A stretch of 64,000 nucleotides of DNA from Ornithinimicrobium sufpigmenti (GTDB taxonomy: Bacteria; Actinomycetota; Actinomycetes; Actinomycetales; Dermatophilaceae): positions 1,860,001 to 1,924,000 of the forward strand of contig NZ_CP036403.1 in assembly GCF_004322775.1 (NCBI RefSeq), written 5' to 3'. Of this stretch, positions 51,791 to 59,946 are shown in pieces (position 1 is the stretch's first letter; every line of letters begins with the position of its first letter). Both the position numbers and the translations under genes were made by a program. The notes under the pieces were generated by a model, which worked only from the letters and a program-made list of their open reading frames with translations, was not told the DNA's origin and did no database searches.

Positions 51791-53365
51791 TTGACGTCAC
51801 GACGCAGGATATTGAGTGTGGTGCTGGTCGGCACCCTGGCCCTGACCGCGTGCGGCGGGGGCAACGGCGGAGGGTCCGAGGAGGGTGCCTCGACGGGTGG
51901 GGTGACCGGCGCGACCGGAGAGATCAACCCTGACGGCACGTTCCGCTACATTTTCGTCCAGAACCCCTCCACCATGGATCCTCACCGCTCGGGGAACGCC
52001 TGGGACATGATCTTCTTCTGGCTGGCCTACGACCAGCTCATCTGGAAGAACGAGGCCGGTGAGCTGGAGCCGATGCTGGCGACCGAGTGGGAGTTCGTCG
52101 ACGACGGCACCGCGCTGGAGATGTCGCTGCGGGATGACGTGACCTTCATCGACGGGGAGCCGTTCAACGCCGAGGCCGTCAAGGCCAACCTGGAGCGGGC
52201 GATGACCCTGGAGGAGTCGGCCATCAAGGGGTCCCTGGCCCGGATCGAGTCCGTGGAGGCACCGGAGGAGTTCAAGGTCCGCATCAACCTCAACGGACCC
52301 GGCGCCAACCTGCCCTCGGTCCTCTCCGAGCGGGCCGGCTCGATGATCAGCCCGGCCGCCTTCGACAACCCGGACCTGGACCAGAACCCGGTCGGCTCCG
52401 GTATGGCGAAGCTCACCGAGTACATCCCGGGCCAGGTCAGCCGGTGGGAGCGCAACGAGGACTACTGGGACCCCGAGGCAGCCAAGGCGAAGAACTACGA
52501 GGTGTACGTCCAGACCGCCTCCCCGACGCGCGTGAACATGCTGTCCACCGGGCAGGGTGAGCTGACCTACTTCATGCCGCAGGACCAGGAGTCCGCGCAG
52601 GCCTCCGGGCTCAACGTCGCGCCGTCGCTGAGCACCACCGAGTTCCGGTGGACGTTCAACAGCGGTGAACCGCCCTTCGACGACCCCAAGGTCCGCCACG
52701 CGGTCGAGCTCGCCGTGGACCGGCAGGCCATCATCGACGGCGTCTTCTTCGGCGCGGGCTACCCCATCGCCCAGCACCTGCCGCCCGACCACTGGGCCTA
52801 CAACCCGGACGTCACGATCGAGAACCCCGACTACGGGTATGACCCGGAGCGCGCCAAGGAGCTGCTCGCCGAGGCCGGGTATGAGGACGGGGTCGAGTTC
52901 GAGATGCTCATCCCCGCGCTCGACGACCACAGGGCGATCGCCGAGGCGGTCATCCCCATGCTGGCCGAGGTCGGCCTGACCGCCGAGACGCGGGTGGTGG
53001 AGTCGCCCACGACGCCGGTCACCTTCTTCTCCCGCCAGGAGGGCAACGCCTACATCGGCGCCTCGGCGCCCCTGCTGGACCCGACCAACCAGTACGAGCA
53101 GAACCTCGAGGGTCAGTTCCGCAACCCGTGGAACAACACCTCGGAGGAGTTCCAGGACGCCTGGGAGCGCTCGCTGGAGGGCACGACCAACGAGGAGCGT
53201 CTGCCCGGGATCCACGACATGATCGCCGAGGAGAAGGACCTGCGTCGCGAGGTGCCGGTCATGCTCTTTACCCCGCCCAGCGCGTGGACCGACAACGTCG
53301 TCTTCCCCGAGGGCTACACCCCGGCCTACACCCCGCACTTCCGCGGTGTCGGGGTGACGGACTGA
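51791..53365 (+). CDS. Peptide-type substrate-binding lipoprotein D
   Basis: A 524-residue SBP_bac_5 lipoprotein with lipobox L-T-A-C (Cys21). The TTG at 51791 is chosen: GAAGGAG ends 8 nt before it, and the protein then starts M-T-S-R-R-R-I-L like A. Upstream GTG codons touch the ribosome binding site. It is the most diverged of the four (for example V-Y-V-Q-T-A-S-P-T and N-N-T-S-E-E-F). Unlike the others it heads an operon: a riboflavin kinase, a hydrolase and an LLM gene follow with TGATG, TGATG and ATGA overlaps. Confidence 0.92.
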   Translation: MTSRRRILSVVLVGTLALTACGGGNGGGSEEGASTGGVTGATGEINPDGTFRYIFVQNPSTMDPHRSGNAWDMIFFWLAYDQLIWKNEAGELEPMLATEWEFVDDGTALEMSLRDDVTFIDGEPFNAEAVKANLERAMTLEESAIKGSLARIESVEAPEEFKVRINLNGPGANLPSVLSERAGSMISPAAFDNPDLDQNPVGSGMAKLTEYIPGQVSRWERNEDYWDPEAAKAKNYEVYVQTASPTRVNMLSTGQGELTYFMPQDQESAQASGLNVAPSLSTTEFRWTFNSGEPPFDDPKVRHAVELAVDRQAIIDGVFFGAGYPIAQHLPPDHWAYNPDVTIENPDYGYDPERAKELLAEAGYEDGVEFEMLIPALDDHRAIAEAVIPMLAEVGLTAETRVVESPTTPVTFFSRQEGNAYIGASAPLLDPTNQYEQNLEGQFRNPWNNTSEEFQDAWERSLEGTTNEERLPGIHDMIAEEKDLRREVPVMLFTPPSAWTDNVVFPEGYTPAYTPHFRGVGVTD

Positions 53366-53868
53366 TGGTCGCCGAGCGTCCGGAGCACCAGCTGCCCACC
53401 CACGTCACCTCGATGATCCCCGACGTGGTCGGGAGGGTGGTCCCCGGTGACCAGCGCGGCCGGACGCTCGGCTTCCCCACCGCCAACGTGCTCCTTGGCC
53501 CGGACGACGACCAGGTCTGTGACGGGGTCTACGTGGGCGCCGTGGCGGTCCGCTCGGGCGAGCTCCGCTGGGCCGCCGTCTCCGTCGGCACCCGACCCAC
53601 CTACTACGGCAGCCAGGGGGTGCGCCTCCTCGAGGCGTTCGTCCTGGACTACGCCGACGACCTGTACGACCACCTGCTGCCGGTGTGGCTCCTGGCCCCG
53701 ATCCGCCTGCAGGTGGCGTTCGTCGACGAGCAGAGCCTGGTGGACAGGCTCCGCAGAGATGTCCAGCACGTGCGCCGGTACGCGGCGCGCTGCCGGTGGA
53801 CCGACATGGTCGGTCCGGATGGCCGGACCGGGTCCCGGGCCGGCACGACAGAACAAGGAGGTTCCTGA
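53365..53868 (+). CDS. Stand-alone riboflavin kinase (RibF C-terminal domain-like)
   Basis: A 167-residue protein with only the flavokinase barrel: G-R-T-L-G-F-P-T-A-N (PTAN at 38-41, ATP/Mg site), G-V-Y-V-G-A-V, then V-G-T-R-P-T-Y-Y and L-L-E-A-F-V-L-D-Y with the probable catalytic Glu90. Bacterial riboflavin kinase is normally fused behind an FAD synthetase domain (RibF, about 310 residues); that domain is absent, so it should make FMN but not FAD. It sits between a binding protein and an FMN-type monooxygenase module with start/stop overlaps, so local FMN supply is the likely job (inference). Confidence 0.85.
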   Translation: MVAERPEHQLPTHVTSMIPDVVGRVVPGDQRGRTLGFPTANVLLGPDDDQVCDGVYVGAVAVRSGELRWAAVSVGTRPTYYGSQGVRLLEAFVLDYADDLYDHLLPVWLLAPIRLQVAFVDEQSLVDRLRRDVQHVRRYAARCRWTDMVGPDGRTGSRAGTTEQGGS

Positions 53869-54671
53869 TGCACATCCTGACCATTCCGCACGTCGGCACC
53901 TATGAGGTGGACGTGTGGGAGAGCGGCTCCGGAGCGCCGCTCGTCTATCTGCACGGCTTCGAGCGCCATCCCGGCGGTGCCTCGTTCCTGCAACGTCTTG
54001 CCGAGAGCCGGCGGGTCCTGGCCCCGGAACTTCCCGGATACGGCAGCTCGACCGGTTTTGAGCACTTCCGTGACATCCACGACGTCGCGTACTTCCACCG
54101 GGCCCTGGTCCGTTCGCTCGGCGCCGAGCAGATCGACCTCGTCGGCCACTCTCTGGGCGGCATGTTCGCCGCGGAGCTGGCCGCGCTGGCGCCCGAGCTG
54201 GTCCGTTCGCTGGTGCTGGTAGACCCCTTCGGCCTCTGGGACAACAACGAGCCGGCGCAGGATCCCTTCGGGGACCGAGCCAGCGTGGCCGCCGCCCTGT
54301 GGCACGGCGACCGGCCGGCGACCGAACCGACCAACCTGGCCGACCCGAGCGACAAGCAGGAGGCCATCCTGTTCTCGGCCCGCAACCTGGGCACCGCGTC
54401 GAAGTTCATGTGGCCGATCGCGGAGCGCGGCCTACGTCGGCGTCTCCCCTACGTCCAGGCACCCACCCTCGTGGTGCGCGGCGCGTCGGACGGCCTGGTC
54501 CCCGCGTCCTACGCCGAAGCCTTCGCCAGCCTCATCCCGAACGCCCGGACGGTCACCATCCCCGAGGCCGGGCACTATCCCATGATCGAGCAGGAGGACG
54601 CCTTCCTGCAGGCGGTCGGCGACTTCCTCGCCGACCCGGTACCCGCCGAGGCGGGGAAGGAGTCAGCATGA
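53868..54671 (+). CDS. Alpha/beta hydrolase 3, paralogue of hydrolase 1
   Basis: A 267-residue serine hydrolase: Y-L-H-G-F-E-R-H, nucleophile elbow G-H-S-L-G-G, G-A-S-D-G-L aspartate and G-H-Y-P-M histidine. It resembles the protein at 32964-33734 over its whole length (shared P-G-Y-G-x-S-T-G-F-E and F-G-x-W/S-x-K-F-x-W-P-I segments). AGGAGG precedes the ATG, and its stop overlaps the next LLM gene (ATGA). Gene order here is hydrolase then LLM, the reverse of the first copy. Confidence 0.9.
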   Translation: MHILTIPHVGTYEVDVWESGSGAPLVYLHGFERHPGGASFLQRLAESRRVLAPELPGYGSSTGFEHFRDIHDVAYFHRALVRSLGAEQIDLVGHSLGGMFAAELAALAPELVRSLVLVDPFGLWDNNEPAQDPFGDRASVAAALWHGDRPATEPTNLADPSDKQEAILFSARNLGTASKFMWPIAERGLRRRLPYVQAPTLVVRGASDGLVPASYAEAFASLIPNARTVTIPEAGHYPMIEQEDAFLQAVGDFLADPVPAEAGKESA

Positions 54672-55903
54672 AGTTCCACTGGTTCGCGCAGCAGTACTAC
54701 ACCAAGCTCCCCGAGGACTACGGCGACACCGTTCACAGCTCCTGGGTGACGCCGCCGGCCTCGATCGCCGATCCCGAGCAGGTCGGCCGCGACTACCACA
54801 TGTACATCAAGCTGATGCAGCAGGCGGACACCCTGGGCTGGGACTCCCTGCTGCTCAATGAGCACCACCAGACCTCCCTGGCGATGACCCCATCGCCCAA
54901 CCTCATCGCCTCCATCCTGGCGGCGACGACGGAGAACGCGGCCATCGCCCTGTGCGGCAACTCCCTGGCGCTCTATAACCCGCCGGTCCGGGTGGCCGAG
55001 GAGATGGCGATGCTCGACACCCTCTCCGGCGGACGAGTCATCGCCGGGATGGTCTTCGGCACCCCGATGGACAGTGCCTTCTCCTACGGCATCCCGCCGA
55101 TCGAGCTGCGGGACCGCTTCCACGAGGCCCGGGAGCTCATCCTGCGCGCGTGGAAGGAGGAGGAGCCCTTCGCCTTCAGCGGTGACTACACCCAGCTGCG
55201 CTACATCAACGTCTGGCCCCGTCCGGTGCAGGAGCAGATCCCGATCTGGATCCCCGGCAGCGGCAGCGTCGAGACCTGGGACGTCGTCAACGAGTTCGAC
55301 TACTGCTACGGCTACCTGTCCTTCTCCGGGCGACAGAGCGCCGAACCCATCGTCAAGGGCTTCTGGGACTACACCGAGAGCCAGGGCGCCAACATGAACC
55401 CCAACCGGATGGCCTTCACCCAGGTCATCTGCTGCGCCAACAGCGACGAGGAGGCCGAGCGGCTCTACTCCGACGCGGTGAAGTACTTCTACCGCCAGAA
55501 CCCGACCGCTCTGGAGTTCGCCACGCCGCCCGGCTACAACTCGCAGGCCTCCATCAAGGCCAACCTCAACCGGGAGAAGACCATCTCCGACGAGGAGCGC
55601 GCCAAGGCGGCCAAGGGCGAGCTCTCCTTCTGGGAGTACGACGAGCTGGGCTACATCATCGCCGGCACGCCCGAGCGGGTGGAGCAGCGCGTGCGCGAGC
55701 TCGCGACCGACCTGCGGATCGGTCAGCTCATCACCTGCATGCACGTCGGCAACCTGCCCGAAGAGGTGGCCATGATGAACAACGAGCTGTTCGGGACACA
55801 GGTCATCCCCAAGCTGCGGGACCTCTGGTCCGACCAGGAGGACCGCTGGACCCCCAAGGTGAGCCAGGAGAGGGTCGCCGCCAAGTTCGGCACCGGTGCC
55901 TGA
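54668..55903 (+). CDS. LLM (luciferase-like) flavin-dependent monooxygenase 2
   Basis: A 411-residue paralogue of the enzyme at 31705-32961: same M-K-F-H-W-F start, N-E-H-H-Q-T, G-R-V-I-A-G-M-V-F-G-T-P-M-D and the W-T-P-K-x-S-Q-E-R-V-A-A end. Head and mid-loops differ, as expected for a different substrate or successive steps. It lacks a bound reductase and so depends on external FMNH2. It is the last gene of the binding protein D operon and is followed by a terminator. Confidence 0.9.
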   Translation: MKFHWFAQQYYTKLPEDYGDTVHSSWVTPPASIADPEQVGRDYHMYIKLMQQADTLGWDSLLLNEHHQTSLAMTPSPNLIASILAATTENAAIALCGNSLALYNPPVRVAEEMAMLDTLSGGRVIAGMVFGTPMDSAFSYGIPPIELRDRFHEARELILRAWKEEEPFAFSGDYTQLRYINVWPRPVQEQIPIWIPGSGSVETWDVVNEFDYCYGYLSFSGRQSAEPIVKGFWDYTESQGANMNPNRMAFTQVICCANSDEEAERLYSDAVKYFYRQNPTALEFATPPGYNSQASIKANLNREKTISDEERAKAAKGELSFWEYDELGYIIAGTPERVEQRVRELATDLRIGQLITCMHVGNLPEEVAMMNNELFGTQVIPKLRDLWSDQEDRWTPKVSQERVAAKFGTGA

Positions 55904-55927
55904 CCTGCACCCGACCCGCACCGCGAG

Positions 55928-55961
55928 GACCGTCCCCGGCCACTGCCGGGGGCGGTCTTCT
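55928..55961 (+). terminator. Intrinsic terminator
   Basis: Stem 55928-55940 / 55945-55957 (13 bp with one G-T wobble), loop CACT, followed by TTCTC. It lies 24 bp after the LLM stop and just before the end of a convergent gene. Confidence 0.75.
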
Positions 55962-55984
55962 CGGTATGCCGTGCGGTCCGGCGT

Positions 55985-56725
55985 CTAGCGACTGGTCACC
56001 TGGTCCGGGGCAAGGTGCTGGTGCTCGTTGAACGAGAGCATGGTGAGCCCCGATCGCCCCACGACAACTCGGCTCTGCGAGCTGTTCACCAGCACCCGGT
56101 TCAGGGCGGGCCAGAGCCGCAGCGTGGCCTCGTCGGGGGCGCCGTCGGCATCGCCAGGGGGCGGGGCCACGGCCAGCCGCGCGCAGGCGAGCGAGATCGG
56201 TCCGGCGGAGGTGACGACGACGACCCAACGGCCCGGCCCCGCCTCGGCCGCGGCCCGGTCCAGCCCGGCCCGGTTGCGTGTGTGGAACTGCGTCCAGGTC
56301 TCTTCCCCGAAACGTCCGCCTCGGGTCGCGCGTGTCCACAGCACGAGCGCCGCGTCGAGCCTCCGCTGGAAGGTGACGTTGTCGCCGGTGGCGACGGTGC
56401 GACCTGGGGCCGACACCGGGGACTGGCCAGGGTCGGCCGGACCTGGCCGTTCGGCCCCGGAGACGATCGCCTCGTGGTCGTACTCGTCCCAGGCCGGGTC
56501 CTCCCGCACGGGGACGTGGTCCCACCCGGCCGCGTCCGCCAGGGCCTGGTAGGTCTCGTGCTGGCGCCGCATCCCGCCGACCAGCACGAGGTCAGGAAGG
56601 CGGCCGGCGTGACGCAGGTGGGCGCCGAGCGTCGCGGACTGCGCCTTGCCCAGCGAGGAGAGCCGGTCGTAGTCATCGGTACCGAACGACGCCTGCCCGT
56701 GGCGGACCAGGGTGATCATGCCCAT
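55985..56725 (-). CDS. Histidine phosphatase family protein
   Basis: A 246-residue phosphatase with the R-H-G motif (L-V-R-H-G-Q-A-S-F) at the N-terminus, a conserved second arginine region (G-G-M-R-R-Q-H-E-T) and a late V-T-S-A-G-P in place of the usual H-G histidine; the second catalytic histidine is therefore not obvious. GAAGAG precedes the ATG by 8 nt; an ATG two codons later is possible. The first 10 bp overlap the end of the TetR gene, so both are co-transcribed. Phosphatases of this type often accompany APH-kinase/acyl-CoA dehydrogenase pairs. Confidence 0.85.
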   Translation of the reverse strand: MGMITLVRHGQASFGTDDYDRLSSLGKAQSATLGAHLRHAGRLPDLVLVGGMRRQHETYQALADAAGWDHVPVREDPAWDEYDHEAIVSGAERPGPADPGQSPVSAPGRTVATGDNVTFQRRLDAALVLWTRATRGGRFGEETWTQFHTRNRAGLDRAAAEAGPGRWVVVVTSAGPISLACARLAVAPPPGDADGAPDEATLRLWPALNRVLVNSSQSRVVVGRSGLTMLSFNEHQHLAPDQVTSR

Positions 56726-57378
56726 GACGAAATCTCTTCTCCTGACGCAGGCGCAGGCGCTGGGCCGCCGCACCGCAGCATGCCCTGCACGAGGTCGACA
56801 TACTCGGCGGCGAGCTCATCGGGGGACAACGGGCCGTCTGCCCGGTACCACTGGGCGACCGAGACGCACAGGGTCGTGATCGCACGAGCTGCCTCCTTGG
56901 GCCGCCCGGCGCGGAACACCCCCTCGGCGGCGCCGCGCGCGACGATCGCGTCCACCACGGCCTGCTGCCGGTCCCTGCGCTCGATGTGGGCGACCCGGTG
57001 CTCGGTCTCCAGGCTGCGGATCTCGCTCCAGGAGATGAAGGCCAGATCCTGACGGCGGGAGTGGAAGAGCACCAGGCACTCCACCTGGGCGGCCAGCTGC
57101 TCCCACTGGGTGGGTCCTGCCTCCTCGGCCGCGGCCTGGCTGCGCCACCACAGGTCCTCCATCGCGTGCTCCATCACGGCCGCCAGCAGCGCCTGCTTGG
57201 AGGCGTGGTGGTGATAGACCCCCGGGACGGAAAGCCCGGACCGGCCAGCGATCTGCCGCGTGGTGGTGCCGTGGTAGCCCTGGCTCACGAAGCAGTCCAG
57301 CGCGGCGCGCAGGATGACGGGGAGGTCGTCCTCGTCGTGCTGCCGCCACGGCCCGCGGCCGGGTGGGGTGGAGGTCAT
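56716..57378 (-). CDS. TetR family transcriptional regulator
   Basis: A 220-residue repressor. The N-terminal helix-turn-helix reads A-A-L-D-C-F-V-S-Q-G-Y-H-G-T-T-T-R-Q-I-A, then G-L-S-V-P-G-V-Y-H-H-H-A-S-K. The ligand-binding part is TetR_C-like with several Trp and Arg residues. GAGGAG lies 5 nt before the ATG. It is divergent from the acyl-CoA dehydrogenase operon, and a perfect palindrome in the gap is its likely operator. An acyl-CoA ligand is probable, as in other TetR regulators of beta-oxidation genes. Confidence 0.9.
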   Translation of the reverse strand: MTSTPPGRGPWRQHDEDDLPVILRAALDCFVSQGYHGTTTRQIAGRSGLSVPGVYHHHASKQALLAAVMEHAMEDLWWRSQAAAEEAGPTQWEQLAAQVECLVLFHSRRQDLAFISWSEIRSLETEHRVAHIERRDRQQAVVDAIVARGAAEGVFRAGRPKEAARAITTLCVSVAQWYRADGPLSPDELAAEYVDLVQGMLRCGGPAPAPASGEEISSWA

Positions 57379-57434
57379 CTGGACTCCTCATCTTGACAGG
57401 GCCTCACGGGCGGCCCCAGACTACGTCATAGAGG

Positions 57435-57456
57435 CGACCGAGCGCTCGCTCGGTCG
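57435..57456. promoter_or_regulatory. Probable TetR operator
   Basis: The 10-bp arms CGACCGAGCG and CGCTCGGTCG are exact reverse complements around CT. The site lies between the divergent TetR and acyl-CoA dehydrogenase genes. The ACCGAGCG core resembles operators of actinobacterial TetR regulators of acyl-CoA catabolism. Confidence 0.7.
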
Positions 57457-57477
57457 ATCAACTCAGAGGAGTCGTCG

Positions 57478-57543
57478 ATGTTGACCAGCCCCGGTGCCGC
57501 GCCCCACAGGCTCGAGAGGGCGGTGGGCCCCCGTGCGTCCTGA
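57478..57543 (+). other. Possible 21-codon leader ORF overlapping the dehydrogenase start
   Basis: The ATG at 57478 has the best ribosome binding site in the region (AGAGGAG, 6-nt gap). Its frame ends at TGA 57541-57543, after the likely GTG start of the dehydrogenase (57533) in another frame. It may be a translated leader that couples initiation, or a sign that the true N-terminus is joined by a frameshift. Confidence 0.35.
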
Positions 57544-58780
57544 CCAGCTAGAGCCCGAGCTCGCCGAGACCGTCGCCAGGGTCCGTCGCTTCGTCCGCGA
57601 GGTCATCGTGCCTGCAGAGCCTGCGCCGGGGGATGCCCTGGCGCCGGAGGAGCTCACGCGGTTGAGCCAGCTGGCCCGCGAGGCGGGCGTCTACGCGCCG
57701 GTGTCCAGCGCGGCGTACGGCGGGCTCGGACTGGCCCTGAGCGCCTGGTCGCCGGTGCTGCAGGAGGCGGGGTACTCGCCCATCGGCCCGGCTGTCCTGA
57801 ACTGCATGGCGCCCGACGAGGGCAATATGCACATGCTTTCCCTCATCGCCACCGAGGAGCAGAAGGAGGAGTTCCTCGGCCCGCTGGTGCGGGGAGAGGT
57901 GCGGTCCGCCTTCGCGATGACCGAGCCGCACCCCGGTGCGGGGTCGGACCCTGAGGCGTTGAGCACCGTCGCTCGCCCCGACGGGGACTCGTGGGTGCTG
58001 GATGGTACGAAGCGGTTCATCAGCGGGGCCAACGACGCCCAGATCGCGATCATCATGGCGCGGACGCCGGAGTGGACCGACGCCCAGGGGGCGACCCATG
58101 CGCCGGGGGCGACGATGTTCCTCACCCGGACCGACGTGCCCGGGTGGCGTGTCGGTGCCCAGATCGAGACCACCGAACGCGCGATCGCGGGCGGCCACCC
58201 CTACGTCCATCTCGAGGGGATGCGGCTGCCCCAGTCCGCTGTGCTCGGCGAGGTGGGCCAGGGATTCCGCTACGCCCAGGTGCGACTCGGTCCAGCGCGG
58301 CTGACGCACTGCATGCGCTGGCTCGGGCTGGCGCGGCGCGCCCTGGACACGGCGCTGGACCGCGCCGAGCACCGCGAGCTCTTCGGTGCGCAGATGCGCA
58401 ACCTGGGCCTGGCGCAGGCGCTCATCGCCGACTCCGTCATCGACATCGAGACCTCCGACGCGATCATCGACCGCACGGCACGGCTGCTGGAGAGCGACCC
58501 CAAGGCGGGGTCCGCGATGTCCTCGATCGCCAAGGTGCACTGTGCGGAGGCCATCTACCGCGTCGTGGACCGCAGCATCCAGCTGTGCGGGGGCGACGGC
58601 GTCTCCGAGGCGCTGCCGCTCATGCAGTACCTGCTGGAGGTGCGGCCCTTCCGCATCTACGACGGGTCCAGCGAGACCCACCGGTGGGCCATCTCCCGCC
58701 GCGCGTCCTCGGCGCGGCGCAAGCAGGTGGAGGCCGGTGCCGCCCGCCTGGACGTCGTGACCCCTGGGGAGGGGAGCTGA
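57533..58780 (+). CDS. Acyl-CoA dehydrogenase
   Basis: A 415-residue ACAD (with this start): N-terminal helical domain, F-A-M-T-E-P-H-P-G-A-G-S-D at the FAD/substrate site, then the C-terminal helical domain ending Y-D-G-S-S-E-T-H-R-W with the family's conserved glutamate/arginine region. The GTG at 57533 begins near the first conserved helix; GTG 57494 would add 13 Pro/Arg-rich residues. It overlaps the kinase gene (TGATG). An ACAD paired with an APH-type kinase recalls LvaC/LvaA and the ACAD10/ACAD11 proteins, where 4-phosphoacyl-CoA is the intermediate. That role here is inference. Confidence 0.88.
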   Translation: MRPDQLEPELAETVARVRRFVREVIVPAEPAPGDALAPEELTRLSQLAREAGVYAPVSSAAYGGLGLALSAWSPVLQEAGYSPIGPAVLNCMAPDEGNMHMLSLIATEEQKEEFLGPLVRGEVRSAFAMTEPHPGAGSDPEALSTVARPDGDSWVLDGTKRFISGANDAQIAIIMARTPEWTDAQGATHAPGATMFLTRTDVPGWRVGAQIETTERAIAGGHPYVHLEGMRLPQSAVLGEVGQGFRYAQVRLGPARLTHCMRWLGLARRALDTALDRAEHRELFGAQMRNLGLAQALIADSVIDIETSDAIIDRTARLLESDPKAGSAMSSIAKVHCAEAIYRVVDRSIQLCGGDGVSEALPLMQYLLEVRPFRIYDGSSETHRWAISRRASSARRKQVEAGAARLDVVTPGEGS

Positions 58781-59877
58781 TGACCGTCACCGTGCCGGAC
58801 GGCGTGGACGTCGTCGCCACCTCCAGCCAGGCCGAGGCGATGCCGGTGCCACCGGTGCTCGTCGTCGACACGGTCACCGGCTGGCTCGATGAGCGCGGGC
58901 TGGGCGCCGGCGCGCTGAGCTGGCGACGGATCGGCGACGGTCAGTCGAACCTCACCTTCCTGCTGCAGCGGGGGGAGGGCGAGAACGCCCGGCGCATGGT
59001 GCTGCGCCGCGGACCACGGCCGCCGTTGCCCCCCTCGACCCACGACATGATGCGCGAGGCCCGCTTCCAGGCGGTCCTGGGCCCCCGGGGGGTGCCGGTG
59101 CCCACCATCGTCGACGTCGAGGAGGACGCCTCCCTGCTCGGCGTGCCCTTCTACGTCATGGACCTCGTCGACGGTCTCGTCGTCACGGCCGAGGAGCCGC
59201 AGGCGCTGCGGGACCGACCGGAGGACCGGGCGCGCGCCTCGCGGGCCGTCGTCGATGCCTTGGTGCGGCTGCACTCGGTCGACGTGACCGACCCCGCCGT
59301 CGCGGCCCTGGGTCGCCCGGAGGGCTACCTGCGCCGTCAGGTGCGACGGTTCTCCGAGCTGTGGCCCCAGGTGTCCACGCGCGAGCTGCCGGAGTTCGAG
59401 CCGTTGACCCGCTGGTTGCAGGACAACTGCCCCGAGGAGTCGTCCTACGCGGTCGTCCACGGCGACTTCCGTCTGGGCAACGTCATGCTGGACCCCACGG
59501 ACCTGAGCCGCGTGGCCGCGGTCCTGGACTGGGAGATGGCGACCCTCGGCGACCCGCTGGCCGACCTCGGGTATCTCACCGCGACCTGGAGCGACCCGGA
59601 TTGGGAGCCCACCGTGATGGATCACTCGCCGGTCACCACGCGCCAGGGCTGGTGGCGGCGTCAGGAGCTGGTGGAGCACTACGGGCGAGCCACCGGAGCC
59701 GACCTGTCCGGACTGCCCTTCTACCAGGTGCTGGCCCTGTGGAAGTCGGCCGTCTTCTGCGAGGCCATCAGGACCCGGTTCCTCAAGGGGGAGCGCCCCG
59801 GTGACACCTTCGGGCCCCTCCTCGAGGAGGGCGTGCCCGGACTGCTGCGCGCCGCGCAGCGGTACATCACCTCCTAG
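58780..59877 (+). CDS. APH-type phosphotransferase, candidate 4-hydroxyacyl-CoA kinase
   Basis: A 365-residue protein kinase-like phosphotransferase: R-I-G-D-G-Q-S-N-L-T-F glycine-rich region, catalytic loop V-V-H-G-D-F-R-L-G-N-V-M-L, and metal-binding L-D-W-E-M-A-T-L-G-D-P. This is the subgroup found beside or fused to acyl-CoA dehydrogenases (ACAD10/11, LvaA), which phosphorylates 4-hydroxyacyl-CoAs, not aminoglycosides. The ATG overlaps the dehydrogenase stop by one base, so the two are made together. Antibiotic resistance is an unlikely role. Confidence 0.88.
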   Translation: MTVTVPDGVDVVATSSQAEAMPVPPVLVVDTVTGWLDERGLGAGALSWRRIGDGQSNLTFLLQRGEGENARRMVLRRGPRPPLPPSTHDMMREARFQAVLGPRGVPVPTIVDVEEDASLLGVPFYVMDLVDGLVVTAEEPQALRDRPEDRARASRAVVDALVRLHSVDVTDPAVAALGRPEGYLRRQVRRFSELWPQVSTRELPEFEPLTRWLQDNCPEESSYAVVHGDFRLGNVMLDPTDLSRVAAVLDWEMATLGDPLADLGYLTATWSDPDWEPTVMDHSPVTTRQGWWRRQELVEHYGRATGADLSGLPFYQVLALWKSAVFCEAIRTRFLKGERPGDTFGPLLEEGVPGLLRAAQRYITS

Positions 59878-59946
59878 CCGGAGGGCGGCGGCTGGGGACC
59901 AGCGCCTCGGCACCGCAACTGAGCCAACAACAACGAGAGGTATGTC

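Noticed and set aside
58780..59877. Aminoglycoside resistance kinase
   Set aside because: The fold is shared, but coupling to an acyl-CoA dehydrogenase and thiolase places it in the ACAD10/11-LvaA type group.
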